This document shows, one piece after another, positions 8,573 to 17,178 of a stretch of DNA of 64,000 bases (positions are counted from its first letter, which is position 1; the number at the start of each line of letters is the position of its first letter). The translations under genes were made by a program, and so were the position numbers. Below the pieces are notes generated by a model that worked only from the letters and a program-made list of their open reading frames with translations, searched no databases and was not told where the DNA came from. Source of the DNA: an uncultured Desulfovibrio sp. (GTDB taxonomy: Bacteria > Desulfobacterota > Desulfovibrionia > Desulfovibrionales > Desulfovibrionaceae); the NCBI RefSeq assembly GCF_944324505.1, contig NZ_CALUWO010000003.1:245592-309591 (forward strand), read 5' to 3'.

Positions 8573-9559
8573 ATGAATGCACGCTGCAACCTCCTGTCGC
8601 TCAGCAGTCACGTGCCGTCACAGGTGCTGACCAATGACGATCTTGCCAAAATCGTGGACACCAGTGACGAGTGGATCACCACCCGTACCGGCATAAAGGA
8701 GCGTCGCCGTGTCGCCCCGATGGAAAATGCCTCTGACCTGGGCTACAAGGCTGCGGTCAAGGCCCTGGCCGAATCCGGCCTGAGCGTGTGCGATCTGACC
8801 CATATCATCACGGCCACCGGCACGCCCGATACGCTCTGCCCCTCTGTTTCCTGCATCATTGCCGGCAAGCTGGAAGCCGGGCACGTCATGGCCTTTGACT
8901 TCAGCGCGGCCTGTTCCGGCTATCTGTACGGCCTGTCCATCTGCCGCAGCATTCTCTGCCAGAATCCCGAGGCCAAGATTCTCTTTATCTGTGCCGAAGC
9001 CCTTACCCGTCGCTCTGACTGGAGCGACAGAAGCACCTGCGTGCTTTTCGGCGACGGGGCCGGCGCCTGTGTGCTCAGTGCCGGCGAGGAAGCGCCCGTG
9101 GCCCAGTTGGAAGACTGCATCTGCAAGAGTGACGGCTCCCTCAGTCATCTCATCACGGTGGGGGGCGGCACCGCCTGCCAGTACAAGATGGGCGACCCTG
9201 TGGACAGCAACTTCTTCATCCATATGCAGGGACGGGAAGTCTACCGGCATGCCGTGCGTCAGATGGCAGCCATCTGCGAGGAAATTCTGGAAAAAAATGG
9301 TCTGACCATTGCGGATGTTGATCTGCTGGTGCCGCATCAGGCCAATCTGCGCATCATCGAAGCCGTAGGCAGCCGTCTGGATATTGCAACGGAAAAGGTC
9401 TTTACCAATGTGGCCCGCTACGGCAACACGTCCTCGGCCTCCGTACCGCTGGCCCTTGCCGAGGCCCGCGAGACAGGGCGCATTCAGCCCGGCATGCGTG
9501 TGCTCATGACGGCCTTTGGCGGCGGCTTGACCTTCGGGGCCACCCTGCTGCGCTTCTAG
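8573..9559 (+). CDS. fabH: 3-oxoacyl-ACP synthase III
   Basis: Starts fatty-acid synthesis by condensing acetyl-CoA with malonyl-ACP. The 328-residue protein has the catalytic Cys114 in DFSAACSGYLYGL, the His in VPHQANLRIIEAV, and the Asn in RYGNTSSASVPLAL, giving the Cys-His-Asn triad, and ends GGGLTFGATLLRF as usual. It lies 24 bases after plsX. It is followed by a strong terminator-like hairpin (9569-9600) that separates it from fabG. Confidence 0.96.
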   Translation: MNARCNLLSLSSHVPSQVLTNDDLAKIVDTSDEWITTRTGIKERRRVAPMENASDLGYKAAVKALAESGLSVCDLTHIITATGTPDTLCPSVSCIIAGKLEAGHVMAFDFSAACSGYLYGLSICRSILCQNPEAKILFICAEALTRRSDWSDRSTCVLFGDGAGACVLSAGEEAPVAQLEDCICKSDGSLSHLITVGGGTACQYKMGDPVDSNFFIHMQGREVYRHAVRQMAAICEEILEKNGLTIADVDLLVPHQANLRIIEAVGSRLDIATEKVFTNVARYGNTSSASVPLALAEARETGRIQPGMRVLMTAFGGGLTFGATLLRF

Positions 9560-9568
9560 ATTTGCGGG

Positions 9569-9600
9569 GAGCGTCTGTTTGCCATCAGACGCTCTTTTAT
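9569..9600 (+). terminator. Intrinsic terminator-like hairpin between fabH and fabG
   Basis: A perfect 9-bp stem, GAGCGTCTG paired with CAGACGCTC, has an 8-base loop and is followed by TTTTAT. It sits 10 bases after the fabH stop and should end or reduce transcription before fabG. Confidence 0.8.
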
Positions 9601-9632
9601 GTACACTTGGAAAAATTTTTCGGGGTTTCATC

Positions 9633-10385
9633 ATGAGCACACTTTCTTCCACGGCTCCCACGGCGCTGGTTACCGGCGGTTCTCGCGGCATTGGCCGCGC
9701 CATTGCCTGCACGCTTGCCAAAGACGGTTTTCAGGTGCTGCTGACCTATGTCAGCCGTCCTGAAGAGGCCCAGGCCACGGTGCAGGCCATTACGGCGGCC
9801 GGGGGCGTGGCGGAGGCTGCCCAGCTCAACGTGGGAGATGCGGAGGCCGTGAGCGCCTTTTTTGCCGAACAGGTCAAGGGCAAACTCAACCTGGCCGTCC
9901 TGGTGAACAATGCCGGCATCACCAAGGACGGCTTTCTGGTGCGCATGAAGGACGATGACTTTGACCGCGTGCTGACCATCAATCTGCGCGGCGCCTTTCT
10001 CTGTACCCGCGAGGCGGCCAAGATCATGACGAAAAACCGTTTCGGCCGCATCATCAATATTTCTTCCGTGGTAGGCCAGATGGGCAATGCCGGTCAGGTC
10101 AACTACGCTGCTGCCAAGGCCGGCCTGCTGGGGCTGACCAAATCCTGCGCCAAGGAACTGGCGGCGCGCAATATCACGGTCAATGCCGTGGCTCCCGGCT
10201 TCATCGAAACCGATATGACTGCCGCCCTTTCCGACGACGTGCGCCATGCCTACGAGGAGATCATCCCGCTCAAGCGCATGGGAACGGCACAGGAAGTGGC
10301 CGATGCCGTTGCCTTCTTTGCGTCGGACAGGGCTGCCTATGTTACCGGGCAGGTGCTGGGCGTCAACGGCGGCATGTATTGTTGA
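9633..10385 (+). CDS. fabG: 3-oxoacyl-ACP reductase
   Basis: NADPH-dependent reduction of 3-oxoacyl-ACP in each elongation cycle. The 250-residue short-chain dehydrogenase has the cofactor motif TGGSRGIGRAIA, NNAGITKD, the catalytic Ser in IINISSVVGQMGNAGQ, YAAAKAG (Tyr-x3-Lys), and the end GQVLGVNGGMYC. The ATG at 9633 was chosen because it puts the glycine loop near residue 13; an upstream in-frame ATG at 9579 lies within the terminator hairpin and is unlikely to be used. Confidence 0.95.
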   Translation: MSTLSSTAPTALVTGGSRGIGRAIACTLAKDGFQVLLTYVSRPEEAQATVQAITAAGGVAEAAQLNVGDAEAVSAFFAEQVKGKLNLAVLVNNAGITKDGFLVRMKDDDFDRVLTINLRGAFLCTREAAKIMTKNRFGRIINISSVVGQMGNAGQVNYAAAKAGLLGLTKSCAKELAARNITVNAVAPGFIETDMTAALSDDVRHAYEEIIPLKRMGTAQEVADAVAFFASDRAAYVTGQVLGVNGGMYC

Positions 10386-10444
10386 TTCCTGGCCCCTGCG
10401 GCCATACCTGACCTATCAAACACTATCCTATCTGGAGGAAAACC

Positions 10445-10684
10445 ATGTCTGATGTCGCTGAAAAAGTGAAAAAGATCATCGTCGACCAGCTCGGCGCCAA
10501 TCCTGATGACGTGAAGCCCGAAGCGTCCTTTGTGGAAGACCTGGGCGCCGACTCTCTGGACCTCACCGAACTGATCATGGCCATGGAAGAAGAATTTGAC
10601 ATCGAAATCGCTGATGAAGATTCGCAGAAGATCCTGAAGGTTCAGGATGCCATCAGCTATATCGAAAGCAAGCAGGCCCAGTAG
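10445..10684 (+). CDS. acpP: Acyl carrier protein
   Basis: A 79-residue very acidic protein with the phosphopantetheine attachment site [12 protein letters not shown]; the modified Ser is residue 37. It carries growing acyl chains between the fab enzymes. A near-perfect ribosome site (TGGAGGAAAACC) precedes the ATG, as expected for an abundant protein. A long hairpin without a T-tract (10694-10738) follows and may protect or attenuate the message before fabF. Confidence 0.97.
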   Translation: MSDVAEKVKKIIVDQLGANPDDVKPEASFVEDLGADSLDLTELIMAMEEEFDIEIADEDSQKILKVQDAISYIESKQAQ

Positions 10685-10693
10685 ATTCTTTTC

Positions 10694-10738
10694 ACGCGGG
10701 CAGTGGAATGTCTCTCGGGGATGTTCCGTTGCCCGCGT
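10694..10738 (+). promoter_or_regulatory. Long mRNA hairpin between acpP and fabF
   Basis: Outer arms ACGCGGGCA and TGCCCGCGT pair perfectly. After a symmetric GT/GT internal loop, GGAA pairs with TTCC around a loop of about 15 bases. No T-run follows, so this is not a standard terminator. It could act as a 3' stabiliser for acpP mRNA or as a partial attenuator; both are inferences. Confidence 0.55.
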
Positions 10739-10782
10739 TGTCGCCATTCCCCTACATGCCCGGGCCTGAAGAAGGAGCACAC

Positions 10783-12030
10783 ATGAATCGTCCCCGCGTC
10801 GTCGTTACCGGTCTGTCCGGCATTACCCCGCTGGCCAATGATATCGAGACAACCTGGAAGCGCCTGCTGGCGGGTGAATCCGGTGTTGGCCCCATCACCC
10901 TGTTTGACTGTGCGGCCTATGATTCGCGTGTTGCTGGCGAAGTGAAGAACTTTGTTCCCGAAGACTATATTCCGCCCAAGCAGGCACGGCGCATGGATCG
11001 CTTCACGCAGTTTGCCGTGGCGGCGGCCAAGCAGCTGCTGGCCAATTCCGGCCTGGTCATTGACGAAAGCAATGCCAATGACGTGGGCGTGATTCTGGGG
11101 GTGGGCCTGGGCGGCCTGCGCACCATTGAAACCTATCATGCCAAGCTCCTGGAAGGCGGACCGGGCAAGGTCTCTCCCTTCCTCATTCCCATGCTCATTT
11201 CCAATATGGGGCCGGGGCAGATTGCCATTTTCACCGGTGCCAAGGGACCCAATATCGTGACCACCACGGCCTGTGCCTCGGCCATTCACGGGATTGGCAC
11301 GGCCTTCAGCGAGATTCTGCTGGGCCGCGTGAAGACCGTCATCACCGGCGGGGTGGAAGCCACGGTGACGCCGCTGGGAGTTGCCGGCTTTACGGCGCTC
11401 AAGGCCCTGTCCACCCATTACAATGATCAGCCCGAGCGGGCCTCCCGTCCCTTTGACGGGAAGCGTGACGGCTTTGTCATCGGGGAAGGGGCCGGCCTGC
11501 TGCAACTGGAAGAACTCGAGCATGCCCGCCAGCGCGGTGCCCGCATTTATGCCGAAGTGGTGGGCTATGGCGCCTCTGATGACGCCTATCACATGACGGC
11601 TCCCAGCGAGTCCGGCGAAGGCATGGCCCGCGCCATGCAGAATGCCCTGCGCGATGCGGGCCTGGCGCCGGAAGCCATTACGCATATCAATGCGCATGCC
11701 ACCTCCACCCAGCTCAATGACAAGACGGAAACCCGCGCCATCAAGCTGGTTTTCGGGCAGCATGCTCCCAAGATCAAGATTTCTGCCACCAAGTCCATGA
11801 CCGGGCATCTGCTGGGTGCTGCCGGCGGTGTGGAAAGCGTCTTTACGGCACTGGCCCTGCACACGGGCTGGCTGCCCGGCACCATCAATCTGGAAAATCC
11901 CGATCCCGAATGTGATCTCGACTACATGGCCGACGGCTCCCGCCAGATTGCCTGTGAGTACGCCATGTGCAACTCCTTCGGCTTTGGCGGCACCAATGCC
12001 AGCCTGATCTTCAGGCGCTGGGACGACTAG
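10783..12030 (+). CDS. fabF: 3-oxoacyl-ACP synthase II
   Basis: Elongates acyl-ACP chains with malonyl-ACP. The 415-residue protein has the catalytic Cys164 in TTACASAIHGIG, the two His residues in INAHATSTQLNDKTE and KSMTGHLLGAAGGVE, and FGFGGTNASLIF at the end. The start at 10783 follows GAAGGAG and begins NRPRVVVTGLSGITPL as in the family. It is followed by a stem-loop (GGCCCGGAA/TTCCGGGCC, 12041-12062) and then a terminator at 12159. Confidence 0.96.
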   Translation: MNRPRVVVTGLSGITPLANDIETTWKRLLAGESGVGPITLFDCAAYDSRVAGEVKNFVPEDYIPPKQARRMDRFTQFAVAAAKQLLANSGLVIDESNANDVGVILGVGLGGLRTIETYHAKLLEGGPGKVSPFLIPMLISNMGPGQIAIFTGAKGPNIVTTTACASAIHGIGTAFSEILLGRVKTVITGGVEATVTPLGVAGFTALKALSTHYNDQPERASRPFDGKRDGFVIGEGAGLLQLEELEHARQRGARIYAEVVGYGASDDAYHMTAPSESGEGMARAMQNALRDAGLAPEAITHINAHATSTQLNDKTETRAIKLVFGQHAPKIKISATKSMTGHLLGAAGGVESVFTALALHTGWLPGTINLENPDPECDLDYMADGSRQIACEYAMCNSFGFGGTNASLIFRRWDD

Positions 12031-12158
12031 ACGGTGCCATGGCCCGGAACTGTTTCCGGGCCGACTGACGGTGCTCCCGCCCTCCCCTTTGGCGGAATCG
12101 GATGGCGCCGCAGCATGCCGGCGGAGGGCTTCGGTCACAGATTTTCATCTAGCGGAAG

Positions 12159-12210
12159 GACAGCCGCCCGGCGACGGGGGTCGCCGGGGCTGTCTCCGTC
12201 TTTTTTTTTT
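12159..12210 (+). terminator. Terminator between fabF and glyA
   Basis: A GC-rich hairpin pairs GGACAGCC with GGCTGTC outside and CGGCGAC with GTCGCCG inside. It is followed a few bases later by a run of ten T (12201-12210). It probably ends the fab operon; glyA starts 64 bases further on. Confidence 0.8.
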
Positions 12211-12273
12211 CTGCCCCGCTTCCCGCAGGCGGCCGGGGCGGACTCACGAGCAACCTGTCCGAGGAGACGACAG

Positions 12274-13512
12274 ATGGACCACATTCTCTTGCAGGACCCG
12301 GAACTTGCCCACGCCATAGCCCTGGAGTCCGGCCGGCAGATGAGCAAGCTGGAGCTTATTGCTTCCGAAAACTTTGTTTCCGATGCCGTGCGCGAGGCGC
12401 AGGGCAGCGTGCTGACCCACAAGTATGCGGAAGGCTATCCGGGCAAGCGCTACTACGGCGGTTGCGAGTATGTGGACATGGCCGAGCGTCTGGCACAGGA
12501 CCGTGCCAAGCAGCTGTTCGGCTGCGAATACGCCAATGTGCAGCCCCACTCCGGGTCTCAGGCCAATATGGCGGCCTATTTCTCCTGCCTGGAACCCGGC
12601 GCGACGGTGCTGGGCATGAATCTGTCCCATGGGGGGCATCTGACCCATGGCAGCCCGGTGAATTTCTCCGGCCGTCTGTTCAAGTTCGTGGCCTACGGCG
12701 TGCAGAAGGAAACGGGCCGCATCGATTATGACGAGGTGGCTGCCCTGGCCCGTCAGCATCGCCCGGCCGCCATCATGGCCGGCGCCAGCGCCTACCCCCG
12801 CCAGCTGGACTTTGCCCGCTTCCGCGCCATTGCCGACGAGGTGGGCGCCGTGCTGCTGGTGGATATGGCCCATATTGCCGGTCTCGTGGCTGCCGGCCTG
12901 CATCCCAGCCCCATCCCGTATGCCCACATCACCACGACCACGACCCACAAGACCCTGCGCGGCCCCCGCGGGGGCATGATCCTTTCCGACGAAAGCCGGG
13001 CCAAGGCCATCAACAGCCAGATATTCCCCGGCATTCAGGGCGGTCCGCTCATGCACGTCATTGCGGCCAAGGCCGTGGCCTTTGGCGAAGCCCTGCGCCC
13101 CCGCTTCAAGGTCTATCAGCAGCAGGTCATCACCAATACGGCCCTGCTGGCCCAGACGCTCATGGATGCGGGCTATGACCTGGTTTCCGGCGGCACGGAC
13201 AATCACCTCATGCTGGTGGACCTGACCAACAAGGACATCACCGGCAAGGATGCGGAACATGCGCTGGACCTGGCCGGCATCACGGTCAACAAGAATACCG
13301 TGCCCTTTGAAACCCGCTCGCCCTTTGTGACGTCGGGTATCCGCATCGGCACGGCTGCCCTGACGACCCGCGGCATGAAGGAAGATGACATGCGCGTGGT
13401 GGGCGCCTTCATTGTGGAAGCCCTGGAAAAGCATGCTGATGAAGCGGCCCTGGCTGCCATCAGCAAACGCGTGGAAGAATTTGCCCGGGACTTCCCCCTG
13501 TTTGCCTGGTAA
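12274..13512 (+). CDS. glyA: Serine hydroxymethyltransferase
   Basis: Interconverts serine and glycine with tetrahydrofolate, feeding one-carbon metabolism. The 412-residue PLP enzyme has [51 protein letters not shown] and the PLP lysine in [14 protein letters not shown] (Lys near residue 226). The start at 12274 follows GAGGAGACGAC. Length is normal. It is bounded by terminators on both sides, so it is probably a single-gene unit. Confidence 0.97.
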   Translation: MDHILLQDPELAHAIALESGRQMSKLELIASENFVSDAVREAQGSVLTHKYAEGYPGKRYYGGCEYVDMAERLAQDRAKQLFGCEYANVQPHSGSQANMAAYFSCLEPGATVLGMNLSHGGHLTHGSPVNFSGRLFKFVAYGVQKETGRIDYDEVAALARQHRPAAIMAGASAYPRQLDFARFRAIADEVGAVLLVDMAHIAGLVAAGLHPSPIPYAHITTTTTHKTLRGPRGGMILSDESRAKAINSQIFPGIQGGPLMHVIAAKAVAFGEALRPRFKVYQQQVITNTALLAQTLMDAGYDLVSGGTDNHLMLVDLTNKDITGKDAEHALDLAGITVNKNTVPFETRSPFVTSGIRIGTAALTTRGMKEDDMRVVGAFIVEALEKHADEAALAAISKRVEEFARDFPLFAW

Positions 13513-13520
13513 TGTCTGAA

Positions 13521-13558
13521 ACGGGGGCTGCTGCCTTGCGGGGCGGCAGCCCCCGTTT
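13521..13558 (+). terminator. Terminator after glyA
   Basis: An 11-bp stem, ACGGGGGCTGC with GCAGCCCCCGT, is followed by TTTTG, starting 9 bases after the glyA stop. Confidence 0.85.
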
Positions 13559-13753
13559 TGCCTGTCAGCCGTTCGCGGCCGGGAGGCCTGCCGGGAGCGC
13601 GGGCAGCCGTTGCACCGCTGGGAGGCCGGCCTTTTCCCGACACGGAGGGCAGGATACCGCGCGCGGTGCCGGCACAGGTTGCGGGCCTTTTTCCCTCTGG
13701 TCGCTTGGCTTTTGGTCCTCCTCTGTGTAACATGCCCTTCTGTGAGGATGGTC

Positions 13754-14236
13754 ATGCCCAACAGACTTCCGTGGACCGACTATTTCATGAACATCACCTA
13801 TATGGTGAGCGAGCGTTCAACCTGCTCCCGGCGCAAGGTGGGTGCCATTGCCGTCAAGGACAGGCGCATCCTTGCCACGGGCTACAATGGTGCGCCGGCC
13901 GGGGTTCCCCACTGCCTCGAGGTGGGCTGCCTGCGCCAGCAGCTGGGCATTCCCTCCGGGCAGCGGCACGAGATATGCCGCGGCCTGCATGCCGAGCAGA
14001 ATGTCATCATTCAGGCGGCTGTGCATGGTGTGAGCATTGCCGGGGCCGACATCTATTGCACTACCCTGCCCTGCGTGCAATGTGCCAAGATGCTCATCAA
14101 CTGCGGTGTCCGCCATATCTTCTACCATCAGCACTACCCGGACGAGCTGGCTCTGCGCATGTTTGACGAAGCTGGTGTGACGCTGGAGCAGCTGCACTTT
14201 GTTCCCATGCCGCTGACGGATGTGCCTCATGTCTGA
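13754..14236 (+). CDS. dCMP deaminase family protein
   Basis: Zinc-dependent deamination of dCMP to dUMP for dTMP synthesis. The 160-residue protein has the zinc His in [11 protein letters not shown] (HAE motif with catalytic Glu) and the two zinc Cys in [16 protein letters not shown]. An inserted Cys/His pair ([12 protein letters not shown]...HEICRG) matches a second structural metal site seen in such enzymes. Start 13754 was preferred over 13748 because GAGG lies about 6 bases upstream. It overlaps ribD by 8 bases. Confidence 0.92.
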   Translation: MPNRLPWTDYFMNITYMVSERSTCSRRKVGAIAVKDRRILATGYNGAPAGVPHCLEVGCLRQQLGIPSGQRHEICRGLHAEQNVIIQAAVHGVSIAGADIYCTTLPCVQCAKMLINCGVRHIFYHQHYPDELALRMFDEAGVTLEQLHFVPMPLTDVPHV

Positions 14237-15371
14237 TCCCTCCCTTTTTATTCCTTTCATGCAGGCCGCGCTGGCGCTGGCCGAAAATGGCCGCTGGCTG
14301 GCCTGCCCCAACCCCACGGTGGGCGCTGTTCTGGTGCGGGACGGGCAGATTGTGGCCCGTGGCTGGCACCATGCGGCCGGTCAGCCCCATGCCGAGGTGG
14401 AATGCCTGCGCGATGCGGCGGCCAGGGGCATTGATCCCCGCGGCGCCACGCTGGTGGTGACCCTGGAGCCGTGCAATCACTATGGAAAGACGCCTCCCTG
14501 CACTGAGGCCGTGCTGGAGGCGGGCATTGCCCGTGTGGTCATCGGTCTGCGGGACCCCAATCCCGTGGCTGCCGGCGGGGCGGAACGCCTGCGCGCGGCG
14601 GGCGTGGAGGTGGTGGAGGGCGTATGCGCCCAGGAGTGCCGGGATCTCATTGCCGATTTTCTTGTCTGGCAGGAGGGAAAGCGTCCCTACGTGCTGCTGA
14701 AGCTGGCCAGTACCCTGGACGGACGCATTGCCACCCGCAACGGGCATTCCCGCTGGATCAGCTGTGCTGCTTCACGGAACAGCGTGCATGCCCTGCGGGC
14801 CGGCGTGGGGCGCTGCGGCGGCGCGGTCATGGTGGGCGGCGCCACCCTGCGCGCCGACAATCCCCGCCTGACGGCGCGGGTGGAACCGCCGCTTCCGCCG
14901 GAGCAGCAGCCCTGGGCCTGTGTCATCACATCCCGCCTGCCCGCCGTGAATGGCGACTGCTATCTGCTGCGGGAACGTGCGGACAGAACGGTCTTCATTT
15001 CCACACCGGCGGTGGCGGCATCGCGCCTGGCCCACGAGCTGCGGAGCGCCGGGGCGCGCGTCCTGCCTGTGCCGGCCCTGGTCAAGGGCAGCCTGGATAT
15101 GACGGCCGTGCTTGCCCTGCTGCGCAGCGAGCTGGGCTGCCCCTATGTGCTGTGCGAGGGGGGCGGCAGACTGGCCCTTTCGCTGCTGGAGGCGGGCCTG
15201 GTGGACGAATTTCGCCTGCACCTGGCGCCGCGCATTCTGGGCGACAACAGCGCTGTGCCGCTTTTTGACGGGCGCAGCCCTCTACAGTTGGACGAGGCGC
15301 TGCACTTGCGCCTGGGGGACGTGCGCCGCCACGGGGAAGACCTGGAACTCATCCTGCGGCCACGGGGGTAG
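14229..15371 (+). CDS. ribD: Bifunctional riboflavin deaminase/reductase
   Basis: Catalyses the second and third steps of riboflavin synthesis. The N-terminal deaminase (residues about 1-145) has the zinc motif QPHAEVECL and [18 protein letters not shown]. The C-terminal reductase (about 150-380) has [28 protein letters not shown] and [21 protein letters not shown]. Length (380) is normal. Start 14229 overlaps the dCMP deaminase stop; an ATG 9 bases earlier is possible. ribE follows after 2 bases. Confidence 0.95.
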   Translation: MSDPSLFIPFMQAALALAENGRWLACPNPTVGAVLVRDGQIVARGWHHAAGQPHAEVECLRDAAARGIDPRGATLVVTLEPCNHYGKTPPCTEAVLEAGIARVVIGLRDPNPVAAGGAERLRAAGVEVVEGVCAQECRDLIADFLVWQEGKRPYVLLKLASTLDGRIATRNGHSRWISCAASRNSVHALRAGVGRCGGAVMVGGATLRADNPRLTARVEPPLPPEQQPWACVITSRLPAVNGDCYLLRERADRTVFISTPAVAASRLAHELRSAGARVLPVPALVKGSLDMTAVLALLRSELGCPYVLCEGGGRLALSLLEAGLVDEFRLHLAPRILGDNSAVPLFDGRSPLQLDEALHLRLGDVRRHGEDLELILRPRG

Positions 15372-15373
15372 GC

Positions 15374-16060
15374 ATGTTTACCGGCATCATACAGTGCATG
15401 GGGCAGATCGTGGCTGTGCAGCGCAACGGACGGGAAGCCCGTTTTACCGTGCGCCCCCAGGGAAATTTTGCCGACCTGCAGGATGGCGAATCCATTGCCC
15501 ATGACGGTGTTTGTCTGTCGCTGGAATCCCATACGGCACAGGAGTATGTGGTCTATGCCTCGGCCGAGACCCTGGCCTGCAGCACGCTGGGCACGTTTGC
15601 CGTGGGACAGCTGGTCAATCTGGAGCGCGCGCTGGCCCTGGGAGATCGCCTGGGCGGGCATCTGGTGAGCGGACATGTGGACTGTGTTGCCCATGTCCGG
15701 CGTATCCTGGCTGCGGGGGCATCCCGTTGCGTGGAAATTGCCTTTCCGGCGGAGCATGCCCCCGAGGTCATTGCCAAGGGATCGGTGGCCCTTGACGGCA
15801 TCAGCCTGACCATCAATGATTGCGGGGATGATTTTTTGCGGGTAAATATCATTCCAGACACGCAGAAACGGACGACCATGCAGCGCTGGCGTGCGGGAAC
15901 TCCCGTCAATATGGAAACGGACCTGCTGGGCAAGTACGTGCGGCGTATGCTGCGTTGCGGCGAGGTACCTGCCGCTTCCCCCGTTTCCCCCGGTACGGGC
16001 CGTTCGGCGGGTTCTGCCGGCATGAGCCGTGAATTTCTGGCCCGAAACGGTTTTTTGTAA
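15374..16060 (+). CDS. ribE: Riboflavin synthase alpha subunit
   Basis: Dismutates two lumazine molecules to riboflavin. The 228-residue protein has two lumazine-binding repeats: the first starts FTGIIQCMGQIV and has NVxxxVCLS-like IAHDGVCLSLE, the second has GGHLVSGHVDCVAHV and GSVALDGISLTIND. The tail (residues about 195-228) is longer and less conserved than the minimal family. It is followed by a terminator and then ribH, with no ribBA gene between them. Confidence 0.95.
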   Translation: MFTGIIQCMGQIVAVQRNGREARFTVRPQGNFADLQDGESIAHDGVCLSLESHTAQEYVVYASAETLACSTLGTFAVGQLVNLERALALGDRLGGHLVSGHVDCVAHVRRILAAGASRCVEIAFPAEHAPEVIAKGSVALDGISLTINDCGDDFLRVNIIPDTQKRTTMQRWRAGTPVNMETDLLGKYVRRMLRCGEVPAASPVSPGTGRSAGSAGMSREFLARNGFL

Positions 16061-16110
16061 TGCCGGTTTGTGGTGGTGTCGCCCGGTGTGGCCATGCCGC
16101 CTGCACCAGA

Positions 16111-16147
16111 AGGCCGCCGGAGGCTGCCGGTTGCCGGCCTCTTTTTT
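16111..16147 (+). terminator. Terminator-like hairpin between ribE and ribH
   Basis: AGGCCG pairs with CGGCCT, with inner CCGG/CCGG pairing, and CTTTTTTG follows. It falls in the 140-base gap between ribE and ribH, which holds no gene. Confidence 0.6.
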
Positions 16148-16200
16148 GTGAAAGATACGCGTTCCTGCGAGCGCGATAACCGTGAGTTTCAGGAGTCCTC

Positions 16201-16671
16201 ATGAGCACAATTCCCACCATTGCCGGTCAGCTTGATGCCAAGGGCCTCAAGATTGCCATTGTGGCGACCCGCTTCAACGACTTCATTGTGGACCGCCTTG
16301 TGGGCGGCGCCGTGGATTATCTGGAGCGTCACGGCCTTGCCGACGAGAACATGCTGCTGGTGCGCATTCCTGGGGCGTTCGAGCTGCCGCTCATTTGCCG
16401 CAAGCTGGCTGCCAGCGGCAAGTATGACGGCATTGTGGCCCTGGGCGCCGTTATCCGCGGGGCCACCCCGCACTTTGACTATGTCTGCGCCGAGGCCAGC
16501 AAGGGCATTGCCCACACCATGCTGGAATTCGACACGCCCATCGGCTTTGGCCTGCTGACCTGTGATACCATTGATCAGGCCATTGAGCGGGCCGGCTCCA
16601 AGGCTGGCAACAAGGGGTGCGAGGCCGCGGCGGCCATGCTGGAAACCATTCGCGTCATGGAGCAGCTCTAG
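16201..16671 (+). CDS. ribH: 6,7-dimethyl-8-ribityllumazine synthase
   Basis: Condenses the ribD product with a four-carbon sugar phosphate to form lumazine; family members assemble into 60-mer or pentamer shells. The 156-residue protein has [40 protein letters not shown] (His near residue 88 catalytic), [15 protein letters not shown] and a final [12 protein letters not shown]. Start ATG follows TCAGGAGTCCTC. The nusB ATG begins 3 bases after its stop. Confidence 0.96.
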   Translation: MSTIPTIAGQLDAKGLKIAIVATRFNDFIVDRLVGGAVDYLERHGLADENMLLVRIPGAFELPLICRKLAASGKYDGIVALGAVIRGATPHFDYVCAEASKGIAHTMLEFDTPIGFGLLTCDTIDQAIERAGSKAGNKGCEAAAAMLETIRVMEQL

Positions 16672-16673
16672 TC

Positions 16674-17165
16674 ATGGCCAAGGGCAAGAACGCCAGCCGT
16701 CACGCCGGGCGCGCCCAGGCCTTTCAGGTGCTGTACGGCCTGTCTTTTTCCGGTAATGCCGGTCTGGAGGATGTGCGCCGGGCCTTCATGCTTTTTCCCG
16801 AAAGCGGAGAGGCCCCGGTGGAGAGCGAGGCAGACCTGCCGGAACCTTCCGGCTTTGCCTGGGAGCTGGTGGAGGGCGTATGGACGCATGCCGCGGAGCT
16901 GGACAGGCATATTGCCCGTTTTTCGCGCAACTGGCGTGTGGACCGCATGGGCCGGGTGGAGCTGACCCTGCTGCGTCTGGCCATGTTTGAGCTGCTCTAC
17001 CGGACGGACGTTCCGGCCAAGGTGGCCATCACGGAAGCGCTGGACCTGACCCGCCAGTTCGGGGAAGACAATGCCACGGCGTTTGTCAACGGCATTCTGG
17101 ATGCTGCTGCCCGGGCGGCCGAAAACGGAACCCTGCAGCCCGGCGCTGCTGATACCAACAACTAA
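16674..17165 (+). CDS. nusB: Transcription antitermination factor NusB
   Basis: An RNA-binding helical protein of the NusB-NusE complex that supports rRNA antitermination. The 163-residue protein has HAGRAQAFQVLYGL at the start, the conserved MGRVELTLLRLAMFELLYRTDVPAKVAITEALDL block and FVNGILDA near the end. The start at 16674, just after the ribH stop, matches the family. The region after about residue 25 has a short insertion (FPESGEAPVESEAD). ribH-nusB is a widespread pair. Confidence 0.94.
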   Translation: MAKGKNASRHAGRAQAFQVLYGLSFSGNAGLEDVRRAFMLFPESGEAPVESEADLPEPSGFAWELVEGVWTHAAELDRHIARFSRNWRVDRMGRVELTLLRLAMFELLYRTDVPAKVAITEALDLTRQFGEDNATAFVNGILDAAARAAENGTLQPGAADTNN

Positions 17166-17178
17166 TCGACATATTGCC

